Shown piece after piece: positions 1 through 10,480 of a DNA stretch of 64,000 nucleotides. The stretch spans positions 42,282,609 to 42,346,608 of the forward strand of contig OZ018324.1 of NCBI GenBank assembly GCA_963969495.1, written 5' to 3'. The notes under the pieces were generated by a model. That model searched no databases and had not been told where the DNA came from. It was given only the letters and a program-made list of their open reading frames with translations. This DNA is from Ceratothoa steindachneri. Taxonomy: Eukaryota; Arthropoda; Malacostraca; Isopoda; Cymothoidae. The first letter of the stretch is position 1. The number at the start of each line of letters is the position of its first letter. Both the position numbers and the translations under genes were made by a program.

Positions 1-115
1 ATTAGAATCGGCTGAATAGTTATGATGTTGTTGCCAAAACAAAATAATCCCACGCTGAACTTGAGAGGACCTTGGTAATTATATAATTATATTCTGGCCT
101 TTAGAATTTCGTTTT
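1..115 (+). repeat. Single unit of the 127-bp repeat (window edge)
   Basis: The first bases match, with small changes, the unit of the array at 38771-39910: a block containing AGAATCGGCTGAATAGTTAT, then ATGATGTTGTTGCCAAAAC, then a purine-rich stretch and GGTAATTATA. The next unit would begin near 110 (TTAGAATTTCGTTTTG) but decays at once into the piggyBac relic. The array may continue to the left of the window. Confidence 0.75.
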
Positions 116-1200
116 GCGGAGTGGGTTGGGTGAATAGACAGGCTGTTTGATGCAACTAAAACATCTGAAATCGTACGGTCCACGAAGTTGTTTTTTTTCA
201 TGCTTGTTTTATCGAGTACGGTACACCTTCCATATCTATTTTCTTGAATAGTTCTTTTGCCCTAATTCCACGACTGGCCAACGCTTGAAGTAAGGGTAAC
301 CCAGTTACAAAGTTGTCAAAGTAGGATGGATAAGGAAATCTGCATATTAAAGAATGACCTCAGCCCCAAGTCCTTGTGTGTTTGGTTTGGTGTACGCCCT
401 GCTCCCTGATATGGGTCCTTCCATGTGATGTAACTATGTTTGGTAGCTCCTACCCACATTTTATTCCAAAATTTAATGGGTTTTCCGCAGATAAATTGTT
501 TAAACCCATGCTTCCCATAGTATGGAACAATTCCCTCATCGATACTATGGCACTCCTCATGAGGGGCATGGGCTAGAAATCGGTTATTGAGTTGTTGAAG
601 CAAAGGAGGCACTTTTGAAAATTTATCTTCTTATCAAGCTCAAGGTTATACAAACGTGTAAATTAGTTATAATATATTCAAATCGGTCACTGGATAATGC
701 ATTCGAGACCAGATTATTGTTAGGATCCTTCTGATTTTTCCAAAACATTCTTCTGCGTGGAAGAGAAACATACCCACTTAGAATCTTAATCCCAAGGAAG
801 AATACATTTCATCCGTCGTGATGCTCTTTTCGTCGATGCGGTTCCGTTAGGCAGCCTCGGTATTGGAAAAGGTCACGAACATATTTATGATTTCATCATC
901 AACAAAAAGATTGTAAAGATCAACGAGAGTTTTCTCATCGTGAGCTGTAATCATCTGTTTCCATTCATCGAAACATGTTGGAATTATGTCTGTTTTACGC
1001 TAGTTGTAAAGTTTTCTTCTAGATTAGCTTAATTTTACTTTAGCATCCTGAGCCCCAAATCCCGAACTTTCATCAGCCATATAGGCCTCTAAATTACTGA
1101 TCTTGGCCTCTTTGCGTAAATGACTAATAGGCAAATTGTCAATACATACTTGATATTCAGGACCTGAATCTTCATCGGTCAGATCAACAATTCACCGGCA
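90..1200 (-). pseudogene. piggyBac-type transposase, degraded
   Basis: This is a relic of a piggyBac (PGBD/DDE_Tnp_1_7) transposase, the enzyme that cuts and pastes TTAA-flanked transposons. The clearest part is an open stretch at 316-612 with the family block IDEGIVPYYGKHGFKQFI followed by GKPIKFWNKMW. Upstream (650-1190), in shifting frames, lie the acidic N-terminal segment DEDSGPEYQVCIDNLPISHL, a FDEWKQMI segment and an RMHYPVTDL-like segment. Downstream (100-300) a C-terminal part carries RTIQENRYGRC and LDKTSMKKN. I count several stops and frameshifts, so it is not functional. I did not find its terminal repeats or TTAA duplications. It sits directly beside a copy of the 127-bp repeat. 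The family call is from the translated motifs; the exact ends are approximate. Confidence 0.8.
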
Positions 1201-1968
1201 AAAGTATTGAAATAGCAATATCACCGTGAGGGAAAGGCCCTGCGTCTGCTTCAATAATGGTTGCTATCTAATCTGCAGATGAACAAGATACATTTATATA
1301 TATAATTTTATATGTGATATAAAGATATATAATTACGTATAACATAGAAATTTGCATATGAATAAATATACAATATGTATTAGCCTAAGATATGTGCGTG
1401 GAAATAATTTTAATAAAAAAGAATATAAACAGCTAGGCTATAAAATATAAACGTAATAATTTAAATAAAGAGCAGGTCTAGTTGCCTTACGTCCTATATG
1501 TATATATGTAGAACGGTCACATTCAACTAAACGTAGAATTGACACAACAAAGATAAGAATATTCGCTTACTCACACATTTTACTTTGACTCTAAACAGAT
1601 TAAAATAAGTAATAACAAAATTATCCTGAAACAAAGTTCATTTTATATACTCACATTTTTTTATCACGTCAGGTGGAGTGATAGGCTTAACTGACTCTTT
1701 CTGGTACCTATGGGTGAAAAATAAAGGAAACAGTTGACATATGTCACTTTCAGCGGCGAAATTTAGAAAAAGTTGTCAAGCGGTCTACATATAGGATGTT
1801 AGGCATATATGGGTTACATTATAATGTAAACTTGTTCACTGCTGATGTAAGAATGACGGCGAATCCTGTTTCTAAACAGGTAAGTTTGGGTAAAGATTAG
1901 AATCCCTGTAGTTCGAAATTCGTCATTGCGTTTTGCTTCCAAAAAACGAAAGTTACTTATGACTCAAC

Positions 1969-1971
<3 letters not shown>
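1200..1971. other. No gene seen, AT-rich
   Basis: AT-rich sequence between the piggyBac relic and a TA microsatellite. There is no recognisable coding segment on either strand. Confidence 0.5.

Positions 1972-2029
<58 letters not shown>
1972..2029. repeat. (TA)n microsatellite
   Basis: About 29 uninterrupted TA units, seen directly. It is one of eight such tracts in the window. Confidence 0.97.
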
Positions 2030-2035
<6 letters not shown>

Positions 2036-2479
2036 TGTAGTTTTATAATAAAAAATAATGAGAAATACATATGTACATATTATGACCATAGGAAAGAAAA
2101 TTGACAAGTATTTATCTTATTCTAGAACATTTATATAAATACAGTTACTAGGGCTGTGATTTAAATATCGCCTTTTTCCAACATGTTTTACCTTTCTACT
2201 CATGTATGCAGTACACTGAATCTCAAAAGGTTAGCGGATAGTAGTATCTAACGGGTTTGATAGGCAGTTCTACCGTACCTGGTGATTATTGAAATTCTAG
2301 CCTGTATATGTGGTGATCTTAAATCTCATGGGTGACTGTAAGCCCCGGGTAGGCAGAATGATGCAGGCAAAGGAAATGATCGGAATTTCAAAGAAGATTC
2401 TTATTGGGGGTCAGACGAATGGAACATTCCATTTTTTAAACTGTCAGGAAATTCAACATCCATCAATGAGCCCACGCAT

Positions 2480-2940
2480 ATGAGCCCAGGGACCATTTTT
2501 CAACAAGGCACTATTCAGCGGGTGGTGTTCAAAACTAGTTTGTTTGTATTAACGTGGCTAGCCTTGGATCGGCTGTTCAACCTGGGCTAAACCTGTCATC
2601 GAATGGTGAACGCTATAATGTACTGATTGGCAACTATTTGCCTCCATAGGATATACCATCAGGAATATTCACTCTAACACTAGCTGGAATTAGTTCTTGG
2701 ACCATTGCAAATAGTTTCAACGACTGCTCTGGCCACCACCCAACATGAACCCAAGTGGGTTTTTATGGGATGGAGTAGGCAGGTCTAATTACATCAAGCA
2801 TCTACCACATACAAATATCAATGAATTGTGGACATCTATAGAAACAATATGTGCCAACATTTCTCCAGACCTATTCCATTCACACGTGGGGCATATTCCA
2901 CGTTTAGTCGAGTGCTGCTATTGGTCTGGCTAGAGGGACT
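2480..2940 (+). pseudogene. Tc1-like transposase C-terminal relic
   Basis: The open segment 2745-2933 reads like the end of a Tc1-family transposase, where the last catalytic acidic residue lies in a DxNPIE-like block before a conserved LWD. Here the block is MNPSGFLWDGVGR, then a linker, then ISPDLFHSHVGHIPRLVE, which matches the usual C-terminal helix in spacing. Upstream, in other frames, NGERYNVLIG resembles the block before the second catalytic aspartate. The catalytic acidic residue is replaced (PSG for PIE) and frames are broken, so it is dead. No TIRs were identified. Confidence 0.6.
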
Positions 2941-3400
2941 CCTATATGATAGTAGTTAACAATCTCATAACTTGTGGCACTTCAATGTATCTATATATAT
3001 ATTTATCCTCATATATATAGAGAAAGAGACAGCTGTTATTGGCCTATGTGTTAGTTTAGTTCTGGATTGTTGACCTGACTTTAAATTTAAAGCTGCCATT
3101 AAGATTTGTTTCAATGGCAGTTTGGATGCAAAAAACAATACTTTTAAATAATGGCTTATTGAGGCCGGGATGTTGTGGTATGTGACACTTCAATTCCCTG
3201 AATATTGAGCTACATATGATAGTCTTTCCAGCTATTCTAGGCAGTGCGTAGTAGAGACATTCTGAGTTTGAGGTGACTCATTACTTTGACTCGCGCTAAT
3301 ACAACACAACAGGAATAAAGAGTCAAAATGCAATAACTATCAGGCTATCTCATTAGTAATATCCAAATCTCGGATAAGAGAAATAGTTAACGGGATTCTA
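2940..3400. other. No gene seen
   Basis: Spacer between two transposase relics. A weak RT-like string (NNYQAISL near 3340) is too short to support a call. Confidence 0.4.
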
Positions 3401-4250
3401 TGATTTATTAGAATTTATTCGTTAACGTAATCTCCTTATTAATTATCAATATCTTCCTTCCAAAATTCTAATGTTTCTAAATTTCTTTTGTACATAAATG
3501 TTTCGGTTGGGAGGAATAGAATTTAGAGAGGAAAGTTTCTACCTCTACGTCTGTTGTAAAGTTTAGTTCATTAAGATTTCTTTGCAAATTCGAGACTAGG
3601 CAGGAATCATATTGAATAATCTCTGAGAAGGAGGGAGGGTGTTTGAGGTTTTTTTCAAGCAGAGCTATTCCATAAACACAGATTTGATCTTTGCCGGATC
3701 GGGTGATGCATTATCAAGATGGAACATGACTCGTTTGCGACTCATCAGAGAATTCCTATTTTCCTTAAAATAGCTTTCTAACTGCTGACGAGAGGTGTCT
3801 CTTTTAATCCGTGGTCTAAGTGATAGCAACTCTAAGCGGATTATATCAAGAAAAAGCCATCAAACCTTAAAACCTTTCTTGAATGGAGGTTTCTTCTGCA
3901 TTGGGCATTTGCAAATTCGTCAAAACTAAATCTTTCTCTACGTTTCATTCTCATTCTTGTAGAATATTGACTTTTTAATTTCTATCCACTAATAGTTCCA
4001 AAAATGACGAGAGGTGTTGAGTATATTACAGAGGAGTTCAAATATCCTCTCTTACTCTGTGGTTGTTGTCTATCAATTCATGAAGAACGCTCTTTCCAAG
4101 ATTTGACATCATTCTATTCCGTTGTAATGACGGTGAACGGTTAATCGGTAGGAATTTAGTTCTGTGGGTAAGCTATTAACCATGACAATAAGATTTTCAT
4201 TGAGTCCAGGCAAATCTCTTGGCATCAATTGTCGAAAATTACTTATGGAA
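3400..4250 (-). pseudogene. Mariner transposase relic
   Basis: Read on the minus strand from about 4210 down to 3410, shifting frames give ordered mariner blocks. NLGKSVLHELIDNN corresponds to the KLGKWVPHEL motif, QCRRNLHSRKVLRFDG to the segment before the strand-forming WWD block, KRVMFHLDNASPDPAK to the HDNARPH block holding the second catalytic aspartate, and HPPSFSEI to HPPYSPDL, where the third aspartate is lost. A C-terminal helix with VEVETFLSKF follows. The order is collinear with a whole transposase apart from the N-terminal HTH, which I did not find. It is a different, more decayed lineage than the mariner at 31826-32757. Confidence 0.65.
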
Positions 4251-4723
4251 TGACCTGATATATAAACTAAGAAAAAACATGATCAATAAAGCCATTTAGA
4301 GAATTATCATTGAAGTGAGCGTATCAAATAATTGCGAACATGAACAGTTTATAAAATAAATATACCATAATCATTTCTTATGAATATTATCATTTTCTCT
4401 TAAGTAAACGGGGGCCAAGAATATGGAAGAGAGAATATTTGCGGTAAGGACAAAGCTCCTTTTTGTTATGCTCTGACTGACATTTTGCTTGCTATGTTTG
4501 CTTGTTTGTGGGGAAAATTGTGTTAGTGTGTCTTTGTTGTCTTTGAATTTAGGAAAAAGTCACTCTTCTCCTAATATAAAATTTACTTTCATTTTAAGTT
4601 GAAAGGGAAGTCTTTCACCTCACTGCCTAATGGAAGTATTTTTCCGATTGCATTGGACCAGATTTTATTGCGCAAGGTAGGTAATTTCGCGTTATTTTAA
4701 TTGCAGAAAACACTATATGATGC
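4250..4723. other. No gene seen, AT-rich
   Basis: AT-rich flank of the LTR element. I see no coding signal and no clear target-site duplication against the far flank at 8765. Confidence 0.4.
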
Positions 4724-5460
4724 TGTATGGGAATCGTCCCTCTCCCGTTTTATCCCAGTTGAGACACGGGACGTTGAACGCAAAAACATCCTGGCCCGGC
4801 ACCGTGGGTCAAGCTCGTAACCACAGCCCCTCACCACTTGTCTCTATGAAACGCCGTACGGGTTATAACGGCAAGATGTCCCCTACGAGTATATATTCAA
4901 TTTCACCTCAAGTGCGAAATTGGAGACGCGTTTCTCTCAAGCTCGAAGGGCAGATGGAGCAGAGTTAAGACTTGCTGAGAAAAACCATTAGATTAAGAAC
5001 CCTCCTTCGGCCCGTCCACAAGCCCCCCCCCTCATACCCCTACTCCCAGTGGGGTAACGAGGTATAAATACCAAGCACTTGGGAAAAACGTGGTAGAATA
5101 CGTGAGTCGCTAGGCTACGAGGTCCCCGGCAATAGAGGCCGGGCTACCAAGCCTGGAAAAGTAGAATACGTGAGTCACCAGGCTACGAAGTCCCCGGCAA
5201 TAGAGGCCGGGCTACCAAGCCTGGAAAAGTAAAATACGTTAGTCATCAGGCTGCGAAGTCCTTGGCACTAGAGGCCGGGCTACCAAGACTAGAACTAAGA
5301 AGAAGCTCATCCTCGAGCTAGTTACTGGTTACCAACCCGAACTTTAAGTTAACTTGTTCAAGTTCAACTTACTCTCGTCAGAGAGATTCCTTCTCTTCAA
5401 GTGCATCCTAAAGCCCAGGGATAGTCCTCGCCCTTGAGGAATTACGTAACGAAGAAGAAA
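4724..5460 (+). repeat. 5' LTR of copy 1, 3'-truncated
   Basis: This aligns with 7359 to about 7965 of the 3' LTR, including the conserved stretch around TCTCAAGCTCGAAGG. It stops after CGTAACGAAGAAGAAA, where the sequence continues directly as gag. The rest of the LTR, the primer-binding site and the first part of gag are missing. The shared segment 5112-5290 is itself an imperfect tandem repeat of about 60 bp (GGCTACGAGGTCCCCGGCA and variants). Confidence 0.75.
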
Positions 5461-5464
5461 TTTC

Positions 5465-6000
5465 GAGAGGAAGTAAAGCAAACGAAAGAATGATACTGCC
5501 AAAAAGCGAAGTAGAAGAATTAAGAATAAGGATTAAAAGGGAAGATGAAGAAATTAGAATAAAGATAAAACGAAAAGATGATGAAAAAAGAATAAAGATA
5601 AAAATAGAAGATGAAGAAAGAAGAACCCGACGGGAAAGTAAACTAGCGAAAGCGGAAGTAGAAGCCAAGGTAAAAAGAATGAAGAGGGAAATATAGTCAA
5701 AATTAAGAAGAGTAAAGATTAGAAAAGAATTAGATGAAAGAATATAGATGGAAAGAGAACTTGCTTAAGCTGAAAGAGAAGAGAGAGAAGAAAAAGAAAG
5801 AATGCTCGCACTCAAGAGTGGATCTAGCGAGAACCAGATGGAGGTCGAGGAAGTTTTAGCTCGGCCTGGACCTAGGAAGGGACCATCGATGGAAACGCAG
5901 CCAAATGGGGTAACGATGGAAGAAGTAGTAAGTAGGGATGAGGTACCAGCAGGAGTACCTGAGGAATTACCTACGAAGAGAACCGATTCAAATGGTTGAC
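5465..6000 (+). pseudogene. gag-like coiled-coil protein, broken
   Basis: The segment matches the gag-like protein of the second copy (43276-44300, minus). From 5490 the frame encodes a run of lysine, arginine and glutamate heptads (REDEEIRIKIKRKDDEKR), strongly predicted by eye to be a long coiled coil. The frame stops at 5694-5696. A second segment from 5802 has the proline/acidic part with METQPNGVTMEEVVSR, ending at 5999. The first part of gag seen in copy 2 (44300 to about 44060) is missing here. No CCHC zinc knuckle is visible in either copy, which is unusual for gypsy gag and suggests the knuckle lay in the deleted part. Confidence 0.6.
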
Positions 6001-6049
6001 AAGGAAGGAGGAAAAAAGTGTTAATGCGATACACCCAGGTAAAACTAGT

Positions 6050-6712
6050 CAGATGGTAGACACGGATAAGTATCCCCTACCCCTAGTAGTCTCCTCCCCG
6101 AAAGGAACGTCCACTGACTTAGCATTAAAACTGCAAGTCGTAGTGAGCTCCACGCCCATTAACTATCCCGCAAGGAAAGTTTATTCGAACCACGGAGATC
6201 GAACCCAGACACCATCTCTCCGCGTGTACCTGGTTAAAGGAGTACTGTGGGACTCATGCTTCCATCATTTATGCAACTCTGCCAAATGGGGTGACAATGG
6301 AGCAAGAAGAAAGTGTCAATGTGGTATACCCTAGGTAAACCAATTCAGTTGTTACACGAGGATAATAAGTATCCCCTACCCCCAGTAGTCTTCCCCCAGA
6401 ACAAAGGATCCACGGAGTTACAACTAAAACTCCAAATCGTAGTGAGCTCCACGCTCATTAACGACCCCGCAAGGAAAATTTTTTCGACCACCGGAGATCG
6501 CACATAGACACGATCTTCCCGTGTACCTGTTTAAAAAACAACTGTAGGACCCACGCTCTCATCAATTATGCCCCACTGCAAAAGGCCATGGTCAGGAAAA
6601 TGGTTTCCGAACAAATTAGATCGAACACAAACTCGATCTCCCAAGGTACCTTGTTAAAGGAGGACTATGGGACCCCCGCTCCCAGCAATTATGCCTCACT
6701 GCAACAGGCCGG
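6050..6712 (+). repeat. Imperfect tandem repeat inside the element (about 270 bp unit)
   Basis: Unit 1 (6050-6336) and unit 2 (6337-6605) share the ordered blocks AAGTATCCCCTACCC, GTAGTGAGCTCCACGC, CCCGCAAGGAAA and GTGTACCTG. A third unit (about 6606-6712) keeps only the last third, ending in ATTATGCCTCACTGCAACAG. Copy 2 has a single unit. Unit 1 is translatable as part of the gag-like product (VDTDKYPLPLVVSS); unit 2 carries a stop. Confidence 0.7.
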
Positions 6713-6789
6713 TCTAGCCATGATGGATAACTTAAAAGTAGCCAAGTACCATAATATGGGTAGTTCGCATAAGTTGGAGTACCACTGCC

Positions 6790-6960
6790 ATTTTTGTGAC
6801 TTACTTGGGTAGACCCCATAAATCGAATGGCCGACTCAGGTGCGGTAAGGTAATGGTCACAGAGCACCATTTTGATAATAGCTACATCAAAGGGGCCGAA
6901 AAGGTACAGCCGCTCTATAGGCTGAGAAAAAATACTTTTAAGGGTTATGTCAGTACCCAA
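6790..6960 (+). pseudogene. RNase H tail of a Ty3/gypsy polyprotein
   Basis: The plus-strand segment encodes, across one or two frame breaks, NGRLRCGKVMVTEHHF then SYIKGAEKVQPLYR. In gypsy elements the RNase H domain ends with a block of the type NGRLARW...EYDFxIxYIKGxDNVVADALSR, so this is the terminal 50-60 residues of RT/RNase H. The same remnant occurs in copy 2 at 42927-43112, there with HFSIRYIKGADKVPLLYRR. The DALSR end is altered in both copies in a similar way (VPLLYR, VQPLYR), which says the two copies descend from one already defective parent. Confidence 0.7.
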
Positions 6961-7358
6961 TAAGAGTAAAACCATGTTTTCATTTATTTTTCGTGTTAGT
7001 AGTTATCGGTAGGATTTAAGTTCTTAAAAGCTTAGAAATGTAAGGAAGTAGCTTTTTTGTGTGTTTTTGTTTTGTTGCGTGTAATCAATGAATTAGGTTT
7101 TAGTTGTTTGAAAGTTAAATTGGGTTGCGAGTATGTTAAATTGTGCTTTGTAACATACCCTCCAGCAGGCTGGCGAGGTCTGGTTCAACCCCATGCCTGT
7201 GTACGTGCACGCGTGTGCGGTCAAGTTTGGACAAACTTGAAGTAAGAGAAAGCTCAAAGATATATAACTTTACTGAACTCGACTAGGTTTAGTTAGTTGT
7301 TTGATTTCCCTGGAGTCCCTAACCCCCCGCCCCTATTAAGTTCTTCGAAGGGAGGTGT

Positions 7359-8764
7359 GTAGGGGAATCGTCACTCCCCCGTTCTCTCTCAGTGGAGACA
7401 CGGGACGGTGACCGCAAGAACATCCGGGCCAGGTATCGTGGGTCAAGCTCGTAACTACAGCCCCTCGCTACTCGTCTCTATGAAAAGCCGCACGGGTTTA
7501 AACGGCCAGATCTCCCCTACGAGTGTATATTTAATTTCACCTCAAGTACGAAATTGGAGACGCGTTTCTCTCAAGCTCGAAGGCCAGCTGGAGCAGAGTT
7601 AAAACTTGCTGAGAAAAACCGTTGGAGTAAGAACCCTCCTGTGGCCCGTCCACAAGCCCGCCGCCTCCTACCCCTAACCCTAGGGGGATAACGAGGTATA
7701 AATACCAAGCACTTGGGAAAAACGTGGTAGAATACGTAAGTTGCCAGGCTACGAAGTTCACGGCAATAGAAGCCGGGCTGCAAAGACTGGAAATAAGAGA
7801 AACTCATCCTCGAACTAGTTCCTGGTTACCAAACCAAACTTTAAGTTAACTTGTTCAAGTTCAACTTACTCTCGTCAGAGAGACTCCTCCTATCCGGGTG
7901 CATCCTAAAGCCCAGGGATAGTCTTGACCCTTGAGGAATTACGTAACGAAGAAGAAAATGCTCCTCCTCAAGCCCGTTACTCGGTGGTCACACCAAACTC
8001 TAAGTTAACTTGGTTTAGGAACCAAGTTCAACTGAATTTCATCAGAGAACCCTCCCCACCCACCCACTATCCTGGTGTAGCACAAAGCACCTTAATAGTC
8101 CTCGACATTAATGACTTCCGAAACGAAGAAGAAAAAGCTCCTCCTCGAGCCAATTATCAGGTGGTCACACCGAACTCTAAGTTAACTTGGTTTAAGAACC
8201 AAGTTCAACTCACTCTCGCCAGAGAGACCCCACCTTTCCTGGTGCCTCCTAAAGCACGGTAAAAGTTTTCGCACCTGAATAAAAAGCCCCTTCCTTCGGA
8301 ATACCACGTGGACCTTATCTGCTACACTCGCCAAAATACCTTGTGACTGCCGAGTCATCCAGTCCACCTCCAACAATCTGGTCGAAACACGCGTCAAAGG
8401 AGCCACCAGATTCCTATGGTGCCTGATCTCATTGAGTTCAAGGTCAAACTCAAACCCGTCGCCAGACCAACCAAGGTATTTAAACTCCAGTAGAAACAAA
8501 TAGCCTATTTCTTTTATATTGAAGTGAGTAGTGTGGTCAATATTTGATGCATAGCAAATTTTTAAATTTAAAATTTATGTTTATTTTAGGATAATTCCTG
8601 TCCGTTTCTCTATTTCCTTACGTGTTGAAGCGGCTTTTCCTTAAAAACAACAAAAATTAGCACTCTTAGACCAAAGCATACTTAAAAAAAAGAAGTATAT
8701 CACGACAAAAAGGTATACTTTGACAAAAGTATTACTCGATCGATCTAAAAGGTATTCTACGACA
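7359..8764 (+). repeat. 3' LTR of copy 1
   Basis: It begins at TGTAGGGGAATCGTC after the polypurine tract and carries a stretch of three to four internal repeats of roughly 160-177 bp (see separate entry). The terminal part (8590-8764) is homologous to the end of the copy 2 LTRs: TTACGTG, then AGCACTCTTAGA, then an A-rich block and GACA. Total length is about 1.4 kb against 1.53-1.56 kb in copy 2. Confidence 0.75.
7838..8270 (+). repeat. Internal LTR tandem units, each with a hairpin
   Basis: Each unit contains a TAAGTTAACTTG core, CTCGTCAGAGAG or a variant, CCTAAAGC and GAAGAAGAA. Two of the units hold near-perfect hairpins, 8007-8028 (AACTTGGTT, loop TAGG, AACCAAGTT) and 8184-8205 (AACTTGGTT, loop TAAG, AACCAAGTT). 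A shortened version lies at about 7841-7868. The same array is present in both LTRs of copy 2 (for example 41569-42110). Confidence 0.7.
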
Positions 8765-8999
8765 GAGACCATTAGTAGTAATTGCAACAATTGAATTTTT
8801 TTTTTCAACTTTTAGTCGTGAAAGCTCCCTAAAATTGTTTACTAAAACTTAGAGAGCGTTTTAAGTTTCTAACAAACATATATGTATGATTGAAGGTCTG
8901 GGTGTTTTGGACGTGTATAGGGGCAGCCCCATAATTGCTCTCCGTTTCCGTCCAGTTTAAATAAATGTTGTTTCAAGTCTTTTTCATAGTACAAATGAA

Positions 9000-9735
9000 T
9001 AGTAAGAAGTATGATAACAAACTCTGTATCAGGATCTTTTCTGTTTGGCAGTAGGCGGATCTTTTGTACCAAACTTTCACCAATAATGCAGTTTTGAGTG
9101 CTGAATACGAATATAACATTTATTTTGGGGGAGAAATGAAAGGAGGTATTAAAAATACAAAATTTAATGCACACTAGTTTAGAACATTATTCTATAAATA
9201 ATTATGATTATATTCTTGGGGGCTGTGCCCACCCCAATTTATTGAAACTCAGGATCATCGTAGGGGGTTCCTCCGCAGTGCCAAACCCCCCACCAGCAGG
9301 CCCCTTGAATTTACTCCAAAAAGGTGAAACATATTCGAACACGGCGGTATCCACCGTGAGATGCTCGATTCCTACTTATGTGAATTTATGAGCGAAAACG
9401 CAATAGAAATGAAAATTTGTTTAAAAATATTATATCTAAATACAAATGAGTGTTTGAAGAAATAATAAAGGGAGTGAACAATAATATTGGGAAATCATAC
9501 GGCAGTTTAAGTGCGTTTCATTTCCAATTCGTTTTTTTACAAAATGTATCAGACAAACCAAAGTTTACAGTTTGAAATTTCTTTTTTAGATACTTCCTTT
9601 CATTTCTTACAAAAAGAAATGTTATATCCGTATTAAGTACTCAAAACTGCATTATTTTTCGAAAATTTGGTACAAAAGATCCGCTGGCCACCAAACAGAA
9701 GAGACCCTTGTATTAAATTGATACTACTAACGTGT
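9000..9735. repeat. Inverted repeat (arms about 150 bp) around a GC-rich core
   Basis: The left arm (about 9005-9150) is the reverse complement of the right arm (about 9588-9735). Shared blocks include CTCAAAACTGCATTATT and TTTGGTACAAAAGATCCGC. Between them, 9215-9300 is a short GC-rich island (GGGGGCTGTGCCCACCCC). The left arm lies in an open frame on the minus strand (8869-9174) that I do not recognise. It could be a fold-back element or an inverted duplication of a short unknown element. Confidence 0.6.
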
Positions 9736-10480
9736 GTTTTTTATATAGAGTAGTGAATTACGAATAGAGGATAAAATTCGTAATGTCGAAGGAATTTTCA
9801 CATCGTTTCCAAATCCACCACACTTCATAAATGACGCTCAAGTTGAATAATTAAAAAAAATAATTCCGTTTCAAAAAGACAAATCCCTTTGACAACTCGT
9901 GCTACATCACCTTAACTTAAAGCCATAAATTCTAAATTAAAAAAAACTTGCGAAAAATACTAACCCTAAGATACCTTCCAGTTTTCCCGTTACGCTAAAA
10001 AATTAACTTCTCAAATATCACCATCCAAAAAGGTATTTACCAAATATCTTGGAAAATTGCAGCCAACCCTACAATAGATAAACCGATAGTAGCTTAAACA
10101 AAAGCATATACGAAAGAAAATATAAAATATGCATAAAAAAACTTCCAATCCTTTTTGTAATATCATGTCATTAAAATACGATCAAATAGATTGGAATTAA
10201 GCCACATTTATATAAAGGCTTAGATAAAAAGATTAGCGAATAGTTGTTGAGGCGGGTGTAATTGATTTCCTTTCCAAATTAAAACTATCCGAGGAAGCTT
10301 TAAACGTAGTCAATTTCTGAGAAGATTAAAGATATTAATTCAGAATAGTGTATCTCAATCGGGGTTTTAATAAAAATTAAAGTTGCTTGGAAAAATATTT
10401 ACAGGCTGTTACGTAAACAAGTGAAAGGTCCTTCCAATGACCTGCGGTGTTTTGTGATAAAATGCTAAACTGTTATTGCA
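9736..10480. other. No gene seen, AT-rich
   Basis: AT-rich sequence with no recognisable coding or structural signal. Confidence 0.4.

Larger units (their letters stand above)
4724..8764 (+). mobile_element. Ty3/gypsy-type LTR element, deletion derivative, copy 1
   Basis: The two LTRs begin TGTATGGGAATCGTC (4724) and TGTAGGGGAATCGTC (7359), and the second is preceded by a purine tract GAAGGGAGGTG typical of a polypurine tract. Between them lie a charged gag-like region and, just before the tract, the tail of an RNase H domain; protease, most of reverse transcriptase and integrase are absent. A second copy at 41081-46208 has the same layout. The 5' LTR is cut short near 5460. LTRs differ noticeably by eye, so the insertion is old. 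No target-site duplication was recognised. The right end (TTCTACGACA at 8755-8764) is set by similarity to the LTR ends of copy 2. Confidence 0.75.

Noticed and set aside
3310..3400. RT-like string NNYQAISL
   Set aside because: One short block with no neighbouring RT motifs in any frame.
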